A stretch of DNA of 54,169 bases, taken from positions 1 through 54,169 of the forward strand of contig DATJFH010000204.1 in assembly GCA_035495815.1 (NCBI GenBank), in the 5' to 3' direction. This stretch comes from DATJFH01 sp035495815. Its GTDB lineage: Bacteria > Acidobacteriota > Terriglobia > Bryobacterales > Bryobacteraceae. The translations under genes were made by a program, and so were the position numbers. The notes below the pieces were generated by a model. The model was not told the DNA's origin. It worked only from the letters and a program-made list of their open reading frames with translations, and ran no database searches. How positions within the stretch are numbered: the first letter of the stretch is position 1; every line of letters begins with the position of its first letter. Positions 24,740-33,678 of this stretch are shown piece after piece.

Positions 24740-25864
24740 GTGACCAGGACCCGTGTTGAAAACCGTCTGGGGCAGATTCGCAAAAGCCGGGGTATCGGCG
24801 CATCGGACCTGGCCCGGCGGGTGAACGTCAGCCGGCAGACCATTTACGCCATCGAAGCCGGATCGTATGTTCCCAACACGGAGCTGGCGCTTCACCTGGC
24901 TCGCGAGCTGGAAGTGGGCGTGGACGAATTGTTCTCCCTGGCCGCGGGCTCGCGGAAGTCGCCTGAAGCCCTGGCTGCGGAAGTGCTCAGCGCTGCCGCT
25001 CCGGCGAAAGGCCAGCCGGTGCGCGTCTGCCAGATCGGCGCCCGCTGGGTCAGCGTGCCGGTGAGCGCTACTCCCTACTACATGCCGGAGGCCGACGGCG
25101 TCATCAAGCGGCCGGGCAGGGCGAACGGTCGCGCGGATTTGCTGGTATTCGCCAAGGAGGACGCGGCCCGGAAGCGCCTCCTGCTGGCGGGCTGCGATCC
25201 GGCGACCAGTCTGCTGTCCAGCATGGTCGAGCGGATCAGCGGCGTCGAGATCGTCGCCGCGGCGGCCTCCAGCAAACTGGCTCTGGCCTGGCTCAAGGCG
25301 GGGAAGGTTCATATCGCCGGGTCGCATCTCGAGGATCCGAAAACCGGCGAGTTCAACCTGCCCTATGTGCGGAAAGAATTTCCCGATGAGGAGATCCTTG
25401 TCATCACTTTCGCCCGCTGGGAAGAAGGTCTGGTTGTGGCGCCCGGAAATCCGAAGAGCATTCGCAGGCCGGAGGACCTGGCGCGGAAGGGCGTGCGGTT
25501 CGTGAACCGCGAGTCCGGCTCGGGAAGCCGCGCCTTGATCGACAAGCTGCTGCAAAAAGCCGGTATCGCGGCAGCCAAGGTTCACGGCTACGACCGCGTG
25601 GCGTACGGCCACCTGGCCGCCGCCTATTGCGTGGTGTCCGGTGAAGCCGATGCCTGCATGGCAACCATGTCGGCGGCACAGACGTTCGGGCTGGATTTCA
25701 TTCCGTTGAACAGCGAGCGCTACGACCTGGTGATGCGCAAGCGGACCGCCGATTTGCCCGGCGTCAAACCATTCCTGGACGTACTGCAGCGGGCAGCGCT
25801 CCGGCGGAAACTGGAAGTGCTGGCAGGCTATGACACGTCTCAAACAGGCGTCCTGGTTGGATAG
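24740..25864 (+). CDS. HTH (XRE) regulator with C-terminal periplasmic-binding-like (molybdate-type) domain
   Basis: 374 residues. The GTG start at 24740 follows GAGGAG at 24729-24734. An XRE-type helix-turn-helix fills about 9-65 (LGQIRKSRGIGASDLARRVN, SRQTIYAIEAGSYVPNTELA). From about residue 160 comes a PBP-like domain as in COG1910/PF12727: VHIAGSHLEDPKTGEFNLPY, FARWEEGLVVAPGNPKSI, RFVNRESGSGSRALIDKLL, and EADACMATMSAAQTFGLDFI. That family senses molybdate or related oxyanions in several bacteria. No modABC or molybdenum-enzyme genes are in the window, so the ligand and target are open. The short distance from the TonB gene may allow co-transcription. Confidence 0.85.
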   Translation: MTRTRVENRLGQIRKSRGIGASDLARRVNVSRQTIYAIEAGSYVPNTELALHLARELEVGVDELFSLAAGSRKSPEALAAEVLSAAAPAKGQPVRVCQIGARWVSVPVSATPYYMPEADGVIKRPGRANGRADLLVFAKEDAARKRLLLAGCDPATSLLSSMVERISGVEIVAAAASSKLALAWLKAGKVHIAGSHLEDPKTGEFNLPYVRKEFPDEEILVITFARWEEGLVVAPGNPKSIRRPEDLARKGVRFVNRESGSGSRALIDKLLQKAGIAAAKVHGYDRVAYGHLAAAYCVVSGEADACMATMSAAQTFGLDFIPLNSERYDLVMRKRTADLPGVKPFLDVLQRAALRRKLEVLAGYDTSQTGVLVG

Positions 25865-26037
25865 CGCGGCATTCCCGGGACCGGCAAATGGCTGCTCGAC
25901 GCCGCGATCGGCTGACGCGGCCCGGTGGCCCGGGGGGTTCATCAGGGTTGGCGGAACACGGCCAGAAGATGCTCGCGTCCATCCAAAAAAGTTTTCCCCC
26001 ACCGGCGTGATACCGTAGAGGAATTCGAGTCCAGCCT

Positions 26038-29000
26038 ATGAGCCGAGCCCGTAAGTGGCAGTGTCTGCTCTTTCCTTTTCTTCTGGCCGCGCCGGCCAAT
26101 CCCCAGGGAATCATCACCACCGTCGCCGGGGGGGCCTCTGTGTTCCGCGGCGACGGCGGTCCGGCTGTCTCGGCCACCCTCGGAGGTGTCTACGGCGTGG
26201 CAGTCGACCCGGCGGGCAATGTGTACACCACCGATCGGGATAACAGCCTCGTCGTCAAAATCACGCGGGAGGGGGCCCTCACGGTCATCGCCGGAAACGG
26301 ATTCAGCGGGTACTCGGGCGAAGGACTGCGCGCCACCGGCGGATCGCTCAGCATCCCGCTCGACCTGGCGGTCGATGACGCCGGCAACGTCTTTCTGGCC
26401 GAAAACGGCGCCGACCGGGTTCGCAAGATCACACCGGACGGTATTATCACGACCGTCGCCGGCGGGGGCCGCAATCTGGGCGACAACATTCAGGCCACCG
26501 CCGCCCTGCTGGTCTCGCCCTCGGGGATTGCATTCGACTCGGCCGGGAATCTCTACATCGCCGAAGCCGGTCAGCACCGTGTCCGGCGGGTCAGCCCCAA
26601 CGGGGTCATCACCACGGTCGCCGGTAACGCCAGTCAGGGCTTCGGCGGCGACGGCGGACCGGCCACCACCGCCAACCTCAACGCCCCTTCCACCGTAGCC
26701 GTGGATCCCACGGGAATTCTGTTCATCACCGACACGGGCAACAACCGGATCCGCCGGGTCAACCTGATTTCCAGTACGATCACGACCTACGCCGGGGGCG
26801 GGACCGCGGGATTTTCGGGCGACGGCGGGCCTGCCGCCAACGCCCTGCTCAACGCCCCCACCGGCGGCCGGTTTGACAGCTCGGGTAATCTCTACTTCGC
26901 CGACGGCCGCGGCGGGCGCATCCGCATGATCAGCGCCGCCGAGCGCAATATCACCACCATTGCCGGTGACGGCAGCCAGGGCTTCTCCGGGGACGGTGGA
27001 CCGGCTTCGGCCGCCGTGCTCAACCGTCCGGGCCGCGTGGCCGTGGATGCGCTGGGCAACGTCTACATTGCGGACTACATGAACAATCGCGTCCGCCGCA
27101 TCGACGCTTCCGGCGCCATCCGCACGATCGCCGGCAGCGGCGGGCTCCGCTACTACGGAGACGGCGGTCCCGGCCGGGGCGCGCTGCTCAACAATCCGCA
27201 GGCGCTGGCCCTCGGACCGGACGGCGCCGTGTATGTCGCCGACACCGACAACCACCGCATCCGCAAGCTGAGCGGCGGCATTCTCTCGACCGTGGCGGGT
27301 GACGGCGTCGCGCGGTTTTCCGGCGACGGCGGACCGGCGCAGTCCGCCTCGTTCAACGGCCCGTCCGGCCTGGCGTTCGACGCGGCGGGGAACCTTTACG
27401 TCGCCGATTCGGGCAACAACCGCCTCCGCAAGATCGCTCCGGACGGGCTGATCTCGACCGCCGCGGGCGACGGCACGCCCACGGTTCTGAAAGGACCGGC
27501 CGGAGTCGCCGTGGACGCCGCCGGCGCGGTCTACATCGCGGATGCGGACAACAACCGCGTGCGCAAATTAGCCGGCGGGACGCTGACCACCGTCGCCGGA
27601 ACGGGCACGGCGGGATTTGCCGGCGATACGCAAGCGGCCACCGCGGCGCAACTCAATCGCCCGACGGCTGTGGCCGTGGACCGCGCCGGCGCGCTGTACA
27701 TCGCCGACACGGACAACAATCGCATCCGCCGGGTGACCCCAGCGGGTGTGATCAGCATGGTCGCGGGCGACGGGCGGGAAGGATTCTACGGGGACGGCGT
27801 GGCCGCCACGGCGACCGGATTGTGGGCCCCCGCGGGGATGCTCTTCGACGGCGCCGGCAACCTGTTCATCGCCGACCGCCGGAACAACCGCATCCGCCTG
27901 GTGAACCCCGCCGGGCAGATCTCGACTGTGGCGGGCCGCGGCGCCGCCGGGTTCAGCGGTGACGGCGGTCCGGCCGCCCAGGCGCAGATATCGTTCCCGG
28001 CGTCCATAGCGCTGGCCGGCGGCGACCTGCTGATCGCGGACTCCGGGAACAATCGCATCCGCTCCATCTTTGCCGCCGCCCCCACTCTGGTCACTTCGCG
28101 CGATTCGCTCAGTTTCTCCAGCAAGCTGAACGGTCCGCCCACCGCCGAGCAGAACGTCAGCCTCGGCAGCACGGCGCCCGGCATCCCGTACTCCATTTCG
28201 CTGCAGGGCTTCTGGCTCTTCACGTCCACGCCGCTGACGGGAACCGTTCCCGCGACCACGCAGGTGTTGGTGGATCCGGACGGCCTTGCGCCGGGCACCT
28301 ACAACGGCTCGGTCACGATTTCGTCGCCGGTAGCGGATCCGCCCACGCGCACCGTGGCGGTGAGCGTCACCGTCGATCCGGGCGCGCCTCCCAAGCTGGC
28401 GGGACGCCCCGATTCCCTTTCCTATGCCTACGGGCAGGGCTCGGCGGCCACGGCGCAAATCCTCAACGTCTCGAATGACGGCAGCGGCCTGGTCAACTTC
28501 ACCGCGGCCGCGCGGTCCGCATCCGGAACGTGGCTGAGCGTCGCGCCCGCGAGCGGTACGGCCAATCCGCTGGTCGCGGTCCCGCTGACAGTCACCGCCA
28601 ACCCCCAGGGACTGCCGCCGGGAACGTACACCGGCCAGATCACGCTGACGCCGGCCACCGGCGATCGGCTCGACGTCACGGTGATAATGACGGTCTCGGC
28701 GATCCAGCAGACCATCCTGCTTTCGCAAACCGGCATGACGTTCACGGCCGTCTCCGGCGGTGGAGGCGTTCCCAGCCAGAACTTCGGCGTACTCAACATC
28801 GGCCGCGGCGTGATGCAGTGGACCGCGGCTGCGTCCACGCTATCGGGCGGAGCGGGCTGGCTGGTGGTGACGCCGGCGAGCGGGGCGAGCGACGCCGCTT
28901 CGCTCGAGGTTCCGCTGATCGATGTGGCCATCAACGCCGCCGGGCTCGATCCTGGTGAATATTATGGGCGGGTCCGGGTGACCGCCGGCGCAGCCGACAA

Positions 29001-30438
29001 CACGCCGCAGTATGTAACCGTGGTGCTCAATGTCCTGCCTCCGGGCAGTGATCCGGGACCCATCGTGCGGCCGACCGGACTGATCTTCACCGGCGCGGCC
29101 GGGCAGCCGGCGCCCGGATCGCAGAGCGTGCTGATCTCCAACGTCAGCGGGCGGCCGACGTCGTTTACTTCCGGCCGCATTCCGCAGGACCCGTCCAACT
29201 GGTACTCGCAGCAGCCGGTGGACGCGTCCGTCATGCCGGACCAGCCGACCCGGATCGTGGTTCAGCCGAATCCGAGCCAGATCAAATCGGGAATCCAGCG
29301 CGGCACCTTGACACTGCAGTTCGCCGACGGAACGGCCCGCACGGTGGCGCTGCTTCTGGTGATCGGCGGAGGCGGCGGAACGGGGGCGGGACGCAACGCC
29401 GATGGCTGTACGCCGACCCGCCTGTTTCCTGTGCCCACATCACTTGGATCCGGATTCAGCGTTCCCGCCTCATGGCCGGTGACGGTGGAAGCCAAAGTCG
29501 TGGACGACTGCGGAAGTCCGGCCGTCTCCGGCAGTGTCGTAGCCACGTTCTCGAACGGTGACCCGCCGGTGACCTTGAACTCGCTTAAGGACGGCCGCTG
29601 GACCGGGACCTGGCAGGCGCGCAATACGCGGCAGCAGCAGGTAACCATTAACGTCGCGGCCGCCGATCCGGCGCTGAAAGTAAGCGGCAGCGCGCAGCTC
29701 GCCGGCAACCTGCAGCCGAATCCGACGCCGCCCCAACTCGACCGCGTGGTCAGCTCCGCCAGCCTGGTTTCGGAAGCTCCGCTCGCGCCCGGGGGATTGA
29801 TCTCGATCTTCGGCGCCGGCCTGGCCGACGGCGAAATGTCGTCGGGCGGTGGAGCGCTGCCGAACGAGTTGGGCGGTACGCAGGTGGTAATCGCCGGAAC
29901 ACCGGCCCCGCTGCTCTCGGTGAGCCCCGGCCGGATACAGGCGGTGCTGCCGTACGATATCGGAGTGAATACGCGCTACCAGGTGCTGGTGCAGCAGGGC
30001 AGCAAGTATGTCACCTCGCCGCCCATGGCGGTGGCGTCCGCCCAGCCGGCGATTTTCACGTCGGACAATTCCGGCAAGGGACAGGGCCTGATTTACACCG
30101 TCGCGGCGGATGGAACGCAGACCTTGGCCGGGTCCGCGGCTCCGGCCAAAGCGGGGGACCCGATTCTGATCCGCTGCTCCGGATTGGGCGCCGTGGATCC
30201 GCTTGTCCCCGCGGGCGCCATTGCTCCCGATGCGCCGTCGAAGACCGTGAATCCGGTGACGGTGACCATCGGAGGCCAGGACGCAGCGGTCACATTCGCG
30301 GGCCTGCTGCCGGGAACGGCGGGCACATACCAGATCCAGACGAAGGTCCCGGCCGGCGTCACCCCGGGGGACGAAACCCCGGTAGTGATTACGGTGGCCG
30401 GCCAGCCTAGTCCGGCGGTGACGATCGCCGTCCGGTAA
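26038..30438 (+). CDS. Large secreted NHL-repeat protein with BACON-like domains and Solibacter-type C-terminal domain
   Basis: 1466 residues. A signal peptide ends near the early ANPQG. About 12 NHL-type repeats of roughly 55 residues follow (about 20-680), each with a GFSGDGGPA-like loop, VAVDxxGNxYIAD, NNRIRRV and an ITTVAGxG end. Next come several BACON-like beta domains of about 90 residues (TYNGSVTISSP, SFSYAYGQGSAATAQILNVS-like starts and QPAPGSQSVLISNVSGRPTS). The last ~230 residues resemble TIGR03437, a C-terminal domain described from Solibacter: PLAPGGLISIFGAGLADGEM, VVIAGTPAPLLSVSPGRIQA, and ILIRCSGLGAVDPLV. The role is probably surface display or binding of carbohydrate or protein. 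It is likely transcribed alone. Confidence 0.88.
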   Translation: MSRARKWQCLLFPFLLAAPANPQGIITTVAGGASVFRGDGGPAVSATLGGVYGVAVDPAGNVYTTDRDNSLVVKITREGALTVIAGNGFSGYSGEGLRATGGSLSIPLDLAVDDAGNVFLAENGADRVRKITPDGIITTVAGGGRNLGDNIQATAALLVSPSGIAFDSAGNLYIAEAGQHRVRRVSPNGVITTVAGNASQGFGGDGGPATTANLNAPSTVAVDPTGILFITDTGNNRIRRVNLISSTITTYAGGGTAGFSGDGGPAANALLNAPTGGRFDSSGNLYFADGRGGRIRMISAAERNITTIAGDGSQGFSGDGGPASAAVLNRPGRVAVDALGNVYIADYMNNRVRRIDASGAIRTIAGSGGLRYYGDGGPGRGALLNNPQALALGPDGAVYVADTDNHRIRKLSGGILSTVAGDGVARFSGDGGPAQSASFNGPSGLAFDAAGNLYVADSGNNRLRKIAPDGLISTAAGDGTPTVLKGPAGVAVDAAGAVYIADADNNRVRKLAGGTLTTVAGTGTAGFAGDTQAATAAQLNRPTAVAVDRAGALYIADTDNNRIRRVTPAGVISMVAGDGREGFYGDGVAATATGLWAPAGMLFDGAGNLFIADRRNNRIRLVNPAGQISTVAGRGAAGFSGDGGPAAQAQISFPASIALAGGDLLIADSGNNRIRSIFAAAPTLVTSRDSLSFSSKLNGPPTAEQNVSLGSTAPGIPYSISLQGFWLFTSTPLTGTVPATTQVLVDPDGLAPGTYNGSVTISSPVADPPTRTVAVSVTVDPGAPPKLAGRPDSLSYAYGQGSAATAQILNVSNDGSGLVNFTAAARSASGTWLSVAPASGTANPLVAVPLTVTANPQGLPPGTYTGQITLTPATGDRLDVTVIMTVSAIQQTILLSQTGMTFTAVSGGGGVPSQNFGVLNIGRGVMQWTAAASTLSGGAGWLVVTPASGASDAASLEVPLIDVAINAAGLDPGEYYGRVRVTAGAADNTPQYVTVVLNVLPPGSDPGPIVRPTGLIFTGAAGQPAPGSQSVLISNVSGRPTSFTSGRIPQDPSNWYSQQPVDASVMPDQPTRIVVQPNPSQIKSGIQRGTLTLQFADGTARTVALLLVIGGGGGTGAGRNADGCTPTRLFPVPTSLGSGFSVPASWPVTVEAKVVDDCGSPAVSGSVVATFSNGDPPVTLNSLKDGRWTGTWQARNTRQQQVTINVAAADPALKVSGSAQLAGNLQPNPTPPQLDRVVSSASLVSEAPLAPGGLISIFGAGLADGEMSSGGGALPNELGGTQVVIAGTPAPLLSVSPGRIQAVLPYDIGVNTRYQVLVQQGSKYVTSPPMAVASAQPAIFTSDNSGKGQGLIYTVAADGTQTLAGSAAPAKAGDPILIRCSGLGAVDPLVPAGAIAPDAPSKTVNPVTVTIGGQDAAVTFAGLLPGTAGTYQIQTKVPAGVTPGDETPVVITVAGQPSPAVTIAVR
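26110..28075 (+). repeat. Twelve tandem NHL repeats encoded in the large secreted protein
   Basis: Each unit is roughly 165 bases. The translated repeats share GDGGPA, VAVD, GN-YIAD and NNRIR, but the DNA copies are clearly divergent, so this is an old protein repeat and not a recent tandem expansion. The ninth unit lacks the GDGGPA loop and is shorter. Confidence 0.8.
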
Positions 30439-30482
30439 CGAAGCGCGGCTGAAATCTCAGGGAGTTTTCCGTGCCGGCCCAT

Positions 30483-31052
30483 TCATCGACGGGCGGCAGC
30501 CCGCTCCGCCGGCTCCGGCCGGAACTCCAGTCTGTTCTCCCTGTTGAGCTCGGTCGAAAGATTCCGATCCACCAGGTCCATCCGCACCTGTTCGTGCGCT
30601 CCCTGCGGCGTCATGTAGTGCAGCATGCGGCCGTCCGACCAATACGACCTGGCCGCATGTACGCTTTGATCCCGAAAGGCGATCAGGTAAACCGGCGCGC
30701 TCTGTCCGGGCTGCCCGACCGACGTATTGCTCGGCTGCGAAGCCTGCGGACGCTCCGCCAGGCTGTTGCGTAACTGTGCGTTCGCCGCGGCTTGTGCGGC
30801 GGCAGCCAGCGCGGCTTCATAGTCCCCCGCGAAATTGGCCTTGCGCAGGATCGACAGGAGCGTATTCTGAATCTCCTGCAGCTCGGAAACCACTGCCGAG
30901 GTGGGCCGGATCTCGCCCGGCGCCGGAGGACCGGTGAAGCGGTAATTTTGAGTGAACCACGTGTCGGCGTGCTCGGAAGGCTGGGCTGAAGAGATGGGAA
31001 CGATCAGAGCGAGAACGGCGCAGGCAAGAGCGTACCGGACGGTCATTTTCAT
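30483..31052 (-). CDS. Small secreted protein of unknown function
   Basis: 189 residues with a signal peptide (VRYALACAVLALIVPISSAQ). The middle is helical, with an alanine-rich stretch (EAALAAAAQAAANAQLRNSL). The C-terminal part is conserved-looking: PVYLIAFRDQSVHAARSYWS, DGRMLHYMTPQGAHEQVRMD, LVDRNLSTELNRENRLEFR. I recall similar C-terminal phrases in other acidobacterial secreted proteins but know no function. On the minus strand between two + strand genes, with a CCTAGGAGG-like sequence before the ATG (complement of 31055-31060 CTCCTA), so it has its own ribosome binding site. It is probably periplasmic. Confidence 0.75.
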   Translation of the reverse strand: MKMTVRYALACAVLALIVPISSAQPSEHADTWFTQNYRFTGPPAPGEIRPTSAVVSELQEIQNTLLSILRKANFAGDYEAALAAAAQAAANAQLRNSLAERPQASQPSNTSVGQPGQSAPVYLIAFRDQSVHAARSYWSDGRMLHYMTPQGAHEQVRMDLVDRNLSTELNRENRLEFRPEPAERAAARR

Positions 31053-31106
31053 CCTCCTAGTCTTAACTTACACCCGGCGGCGACCGGACTAACGTAAAAT
31101 CCTGAC

Positions 31107-31895
31107 ATGCCCCTGGCGTTCCATTCCCTCCGCCAAAAATTGCGCGACGGCCGCCCGCTCGCCGGCGTCTTTTGCGAACTGCCGTGTCCGGAGGCGGTCG
31201 AGATCATCGGACTGGCCGGATGGGACTTCACGGTCATCGACTGCGAGCATTCCCCGCTCACCTCGGCGCAGCTTCCGGCAATGGTGCGCGCCGCGGGAGC
31301 AGCCGGCATTCCGGCCATCGTGCGGGTGGCCAGCGCCGATCCGCCGGCGATTCAGCACGCGCTCGACGCCGGCGCGTCCGGAGTGCAGATCCCCCAGATC
31401 GCTTCGGTGGAAGCGGCCCGGGCGGCGATTTCCGCCTCCCGCTTCCATCCCGCCGGCCAGCGCGGCTTCAACCCCTTCGTCCGGGCGGCGGATTTCTCGC
31501 TGCAAACCACGGCGGAATTCTTCACCCGCGCCAACGACGAAGTTTCTCTGGTTCTCCAGATTGAAAGCGCAGCCGGTATCGAAGCGGTGGACGGAATCCT
31601 GGCGCTGCCGGGAATCGACGCGCTGTTTATCGGACCCTACGATCTCTCACAAAGCCTAGGCGTCCCCGGCGAGACCACCCACCCGAAAGTATTCGCCGCG
31701 GCCCAGCGGATCTCACGGAGCGCCAATGCCCGAGGCGTGGCGCTGGGCGTATTCACCAACTCCGCCCAGGACGCCCAACGCTGGCTGGAGATCGGCGTGC
31801 GCTATCTTTGCTTGTCGGTGGATTCGGTGTACCTGCTGAACGCCCTGCGCGCGGCCGCCGGAAAGTTCCGCCAACCCCCCGCCCTTGCACCCTGA
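31107..31895 (+). CDS. HpcH/HpaI family aldolase (2-keto-3-deoxy-sugar-acid type)
   Basis: 262 residues, one TIM-barrel domain of the HpcH/HpaI class II aldolases: GVFCELPCPEAVEIIGLAGW, FTVIDCEHSPLT (the family's ID-x-EH), VRVASADPPAIQHALDAGAS, GVQIPQIASVEAARAA, and SLVLQIESAAGIEAVDGILA, then LFIGPYDLSQSLG. The metal ligands are expected at the QIES glutamate and the IGPYD aspartate. Relatives split 2-keto-3-deoxy sugar acids or 4-hydroxy-2-oxo acids into pyruvate and an aldehyde. The exact substrate cannot be told. The convergent FAH-family gene ends 33 bases away and may act in the same pathway. Confidence 0.88.
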   Translation: MPLAFHSLRQKLRDGRPLAGVFCELPCPEAVEIIGLAGWDFTVIDCEHSPLTSAQLPAMVRAAGAAGIPAIVRVASADPPAIQHALDAGASGVQIPQIASVEAARAAISASRFHPAGQRGFNPFVRAADFSLQTTAEFFTRANDEVSLVLQIESAAGIEAVDGILALPGIDALFIGPYDLSQSLGVPGETTHPKVFAAAQRISRSANARGVALGVFTNSAQDAQRWLEIGVRYLCLSVDSVYLLNALRAAAGKFRQPPALAP

Positions 31896-31927
31896 TTCAT
31901 CGCCGCCGCTTTTCTGCGCGCCGATCC

Positions 31928-32773
31928 CTACGACACGATTTCCGCGGTGTTCGACAGTTCTCCGATCTCTTTCACGCGGATGGAAACCGTGTCCCCCGCC
32001 CCCAACGCCGCGTCCTCGGTGACGATGATCCCGGTGCCGGTCAGCAACACCGAAGCGGCCGGCACGTGATTGGCTCGCATCAGGTACTCGGTCAGAGTCT
32101 CGAATTTGCGGTGAAGCCGCGAAGTGGAGGTCGAGCCCTCGAATCGTTTCGCGCCGCCCCGGGTGATCGTACAGGTCATTTCGAGACCGTACGGATCGGT
32201 GATCTCGTCGGTGGTCACGATCACCGGTCCCAGCGCGCAGCAGGCGGTGTACACCTTGGACTGCGGCAGGTACAGGGCGTTCTCACGCTCGATGTCCCAG
32301 GCCGAGACGTCATTGGCCAGCGTGTATCCCAGAATCTTCCCATTGCTCCCCAGAACCAGAGCCAGCTCCGGCTCCGGGGCAGTGAATTTGGAATCCACGC
32401 GGATGCCGATTCCTTGTCCGGGTCCGACGCAGACACGGGAAGTTCCTTTGAAAAAGATCTCCGGACGGGCCTCCCGATAGACATACGCGTACATCCCTTC
32501 GCGGGTGCCGTGCTCGGCGTCGCGAAAACTGGCGCTCATCTCATAGGTGCAGCCGCAGGCCCACACTTCGGAGGGATGGATCGGCAGCAGGGGCCTGGCG
32601 GCCTCGGCCAGCCGCGTCGCCAAGGTGGACGCCAGCTCCGTCAGCGGAATCGATTCGGCCTCCGAGCGGCGAATCAGCTCGCATAAGGTGTGGTTCGGGA
32701 TGGGGCGCGCCGCATCACCTTCAAAGATGGCCGCCGTGAGGGCGCTGCCAAGTCGTATCTGTCCAAGACGCAT
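31928..32773 (-). CDS. Fumarylacetoacetate hydrolase (FAH) family protein, AraD1-like
   Basis: 281 residues from the ATG at 32773 (M-R-L-G-Q-I); a longer frame up to 32890 is not needed and has poor N-terminal sequence. The FAH core is present: VWACGCTYEMSASFRD, GMYAYVYREARPEIFFKGTS, VGPGQGIGIRVDSKFTAPEP, and ELALVLGSNGKILGYTLAND-V-S-A, with metal-ligand glutamates and aspartates at EPELALV and TLANDVSA. Relatives include 2-keto-3-deoxy-L-arabonate dehydratases and hydrolases of 2-keto acids. With the convergent HpcH/HpaI aldolase, a role in sugar-acid breakdown is a reasonable inference, but the FAH fold covers many reactions. Confidence 0.85.
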   Translation of the reverse strand: MRLGQIRLGSALTAAIFEGDAARPIPNHTLCELIRRSEAESIPLTELASTLATRLAEAARPLLPIHPSEVWACGCTYEMSASFRDAEHGTREGMYAYVYREARPEIFFKGTSRVCVGPGQGIGIRVDSKFTAPEPELALVLGSNGKILGYTLANDVSAWDIERENALYLPQSKVYTACCALGPVIVTTDEITDPYGLEMTCTITRGGAKRFEGSTSTSRLHRKFETLTEYLMRANHVPAASVLLTGTGIIVTEDAALGAGDTVSIRVKEIGELSNTAEIVS

Positions 32774-32999
32774 GAGCTTGTATTGTAAGCGGTCCGGCCT
32801 GCCGATTGCACCGCCGGACCACCTTTCACAGCCCTGTGGGAACGCCCCGGCGAAAGTCCGGCTGTCCCCACCTTCGAGCAATTTCCGCACGCCGAGCCGC
32901 GCGTGTCAGCCTGCGTTCAGAGCCGCCGGAGACGGCGCGCTGCCACCCGCCGTCAGCACTCTTCCGAATTGACAGCGACAGCCGAATCGTCCAAGATAA

Positions 33000-33638
33000 A
33001 TGCTCATGATTACGGAGTTGAGCAGGCATTTGCTCCTGCATCATCCTTCCGGCAGCGTCAGTCATACGGTCCTGATCAGCGCCCACGGCGGATATCGCCG
33101 GAACTCTCCGGAAGTCCGGATTCCAGCCGCCACGACGCTGATTTTCACCTGCATGCCCGGCGACGTCTCGATCCTGAAGGTCGATCAGGCGCTGACAGGC
33201 TACGTCCATAGCCCGGAGACGTTCACCGACGCCTCGCCGCTGAAACCCCCGAACTACATCCTGACCAAGTTTCAGGACAATTCGGGAACCGACCGCCGGG
33301 CCGAGACATACGCCTCCATCGCAGCTTCACAAGCCGACGCAGGCCGGGATCGCAAGCAGGCGGAAATGTCCGCCGCCGGCTGGTCGAGGGAACTCGAGCG
33401 TCTGGCCGCCAAAGACTACGAGGATTGGGACGAGTTCGACAACAAGACCTACAAGAGCGCGAGCAAGTTCATGTCATCGCAGCCGAACATGCCGGCCGGA
33501 ATGGACGTGATTACCATCCGGCGCAGGCGCCTGCTGACCCACGAGGTCACGCTCCAGGAGGCGATCGACGCGGCCCAGAAACACAATCTCGCCTATCGGA
33601 CGTTCATCTGCGGCTTCTGCCGCGTGCTCATCAGCTGA
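33000..33638 (+). CDS. Small soluble protein resembling the Stv (putative adhesin) domain
   Basis: 212 residues; no signal peptide. Two starts are possible (33000 and 33006). The N-terminal part has VLISAHGGYRRNSPEVRIPA and TLIFTCMPGDVSIL, and later NYILTKFQD. The end is VITIRRRRLLTHEVTLQEAI, then YRTFICGFCRVLIS. This layout (HGGY turn, a tyrosine-led LTKF, and a final C-x-F-C-R) resembles the Stv domain described for putative adhesins or bacterial polymorphic-toxin-type proteins, from memory only. The gene is alone between the FAH gene (divergent) and the DUF885 gene. If the family is right the name adhesin is historical and the function is not shown. Confidence 0.5.
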   Translation: MLMITELSRHLLLHHPSGSVSHTVLISAHGGYRRNSPEVRIPAATTLIFTCMPGDVSILKVDQALTGYVHSPETFTDASPLKPPNYILTKFQDNSGTDRRAETYASIAASQADAGRDRKQAEMSAAGWSRELERLAAKDYEDWDEFDNKTYKSASKFMSSQPNMPAGMDVITIRRRRLLTHEVTLQEAIDAAQKHNLAYRTFICGFCRVLIS

Positions 33639-33678
33639 TTTTTTTGCCCAAGGCAGGCCGGACTGTTACATTGGATCC

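Noticed and set aside
25865..26037. Gap of 173 bases considered for a riboswitch or small RNA
   Set aside because: No recognisable conserved riboswitch motif; nothing beyond possible promoter sequence.
26110..28075. Repeat array as a possible CRISPR
   Set aside because: Units are 165 bases, divergent, in frame and encode NHL repeats; no short identical repeats with spacers.
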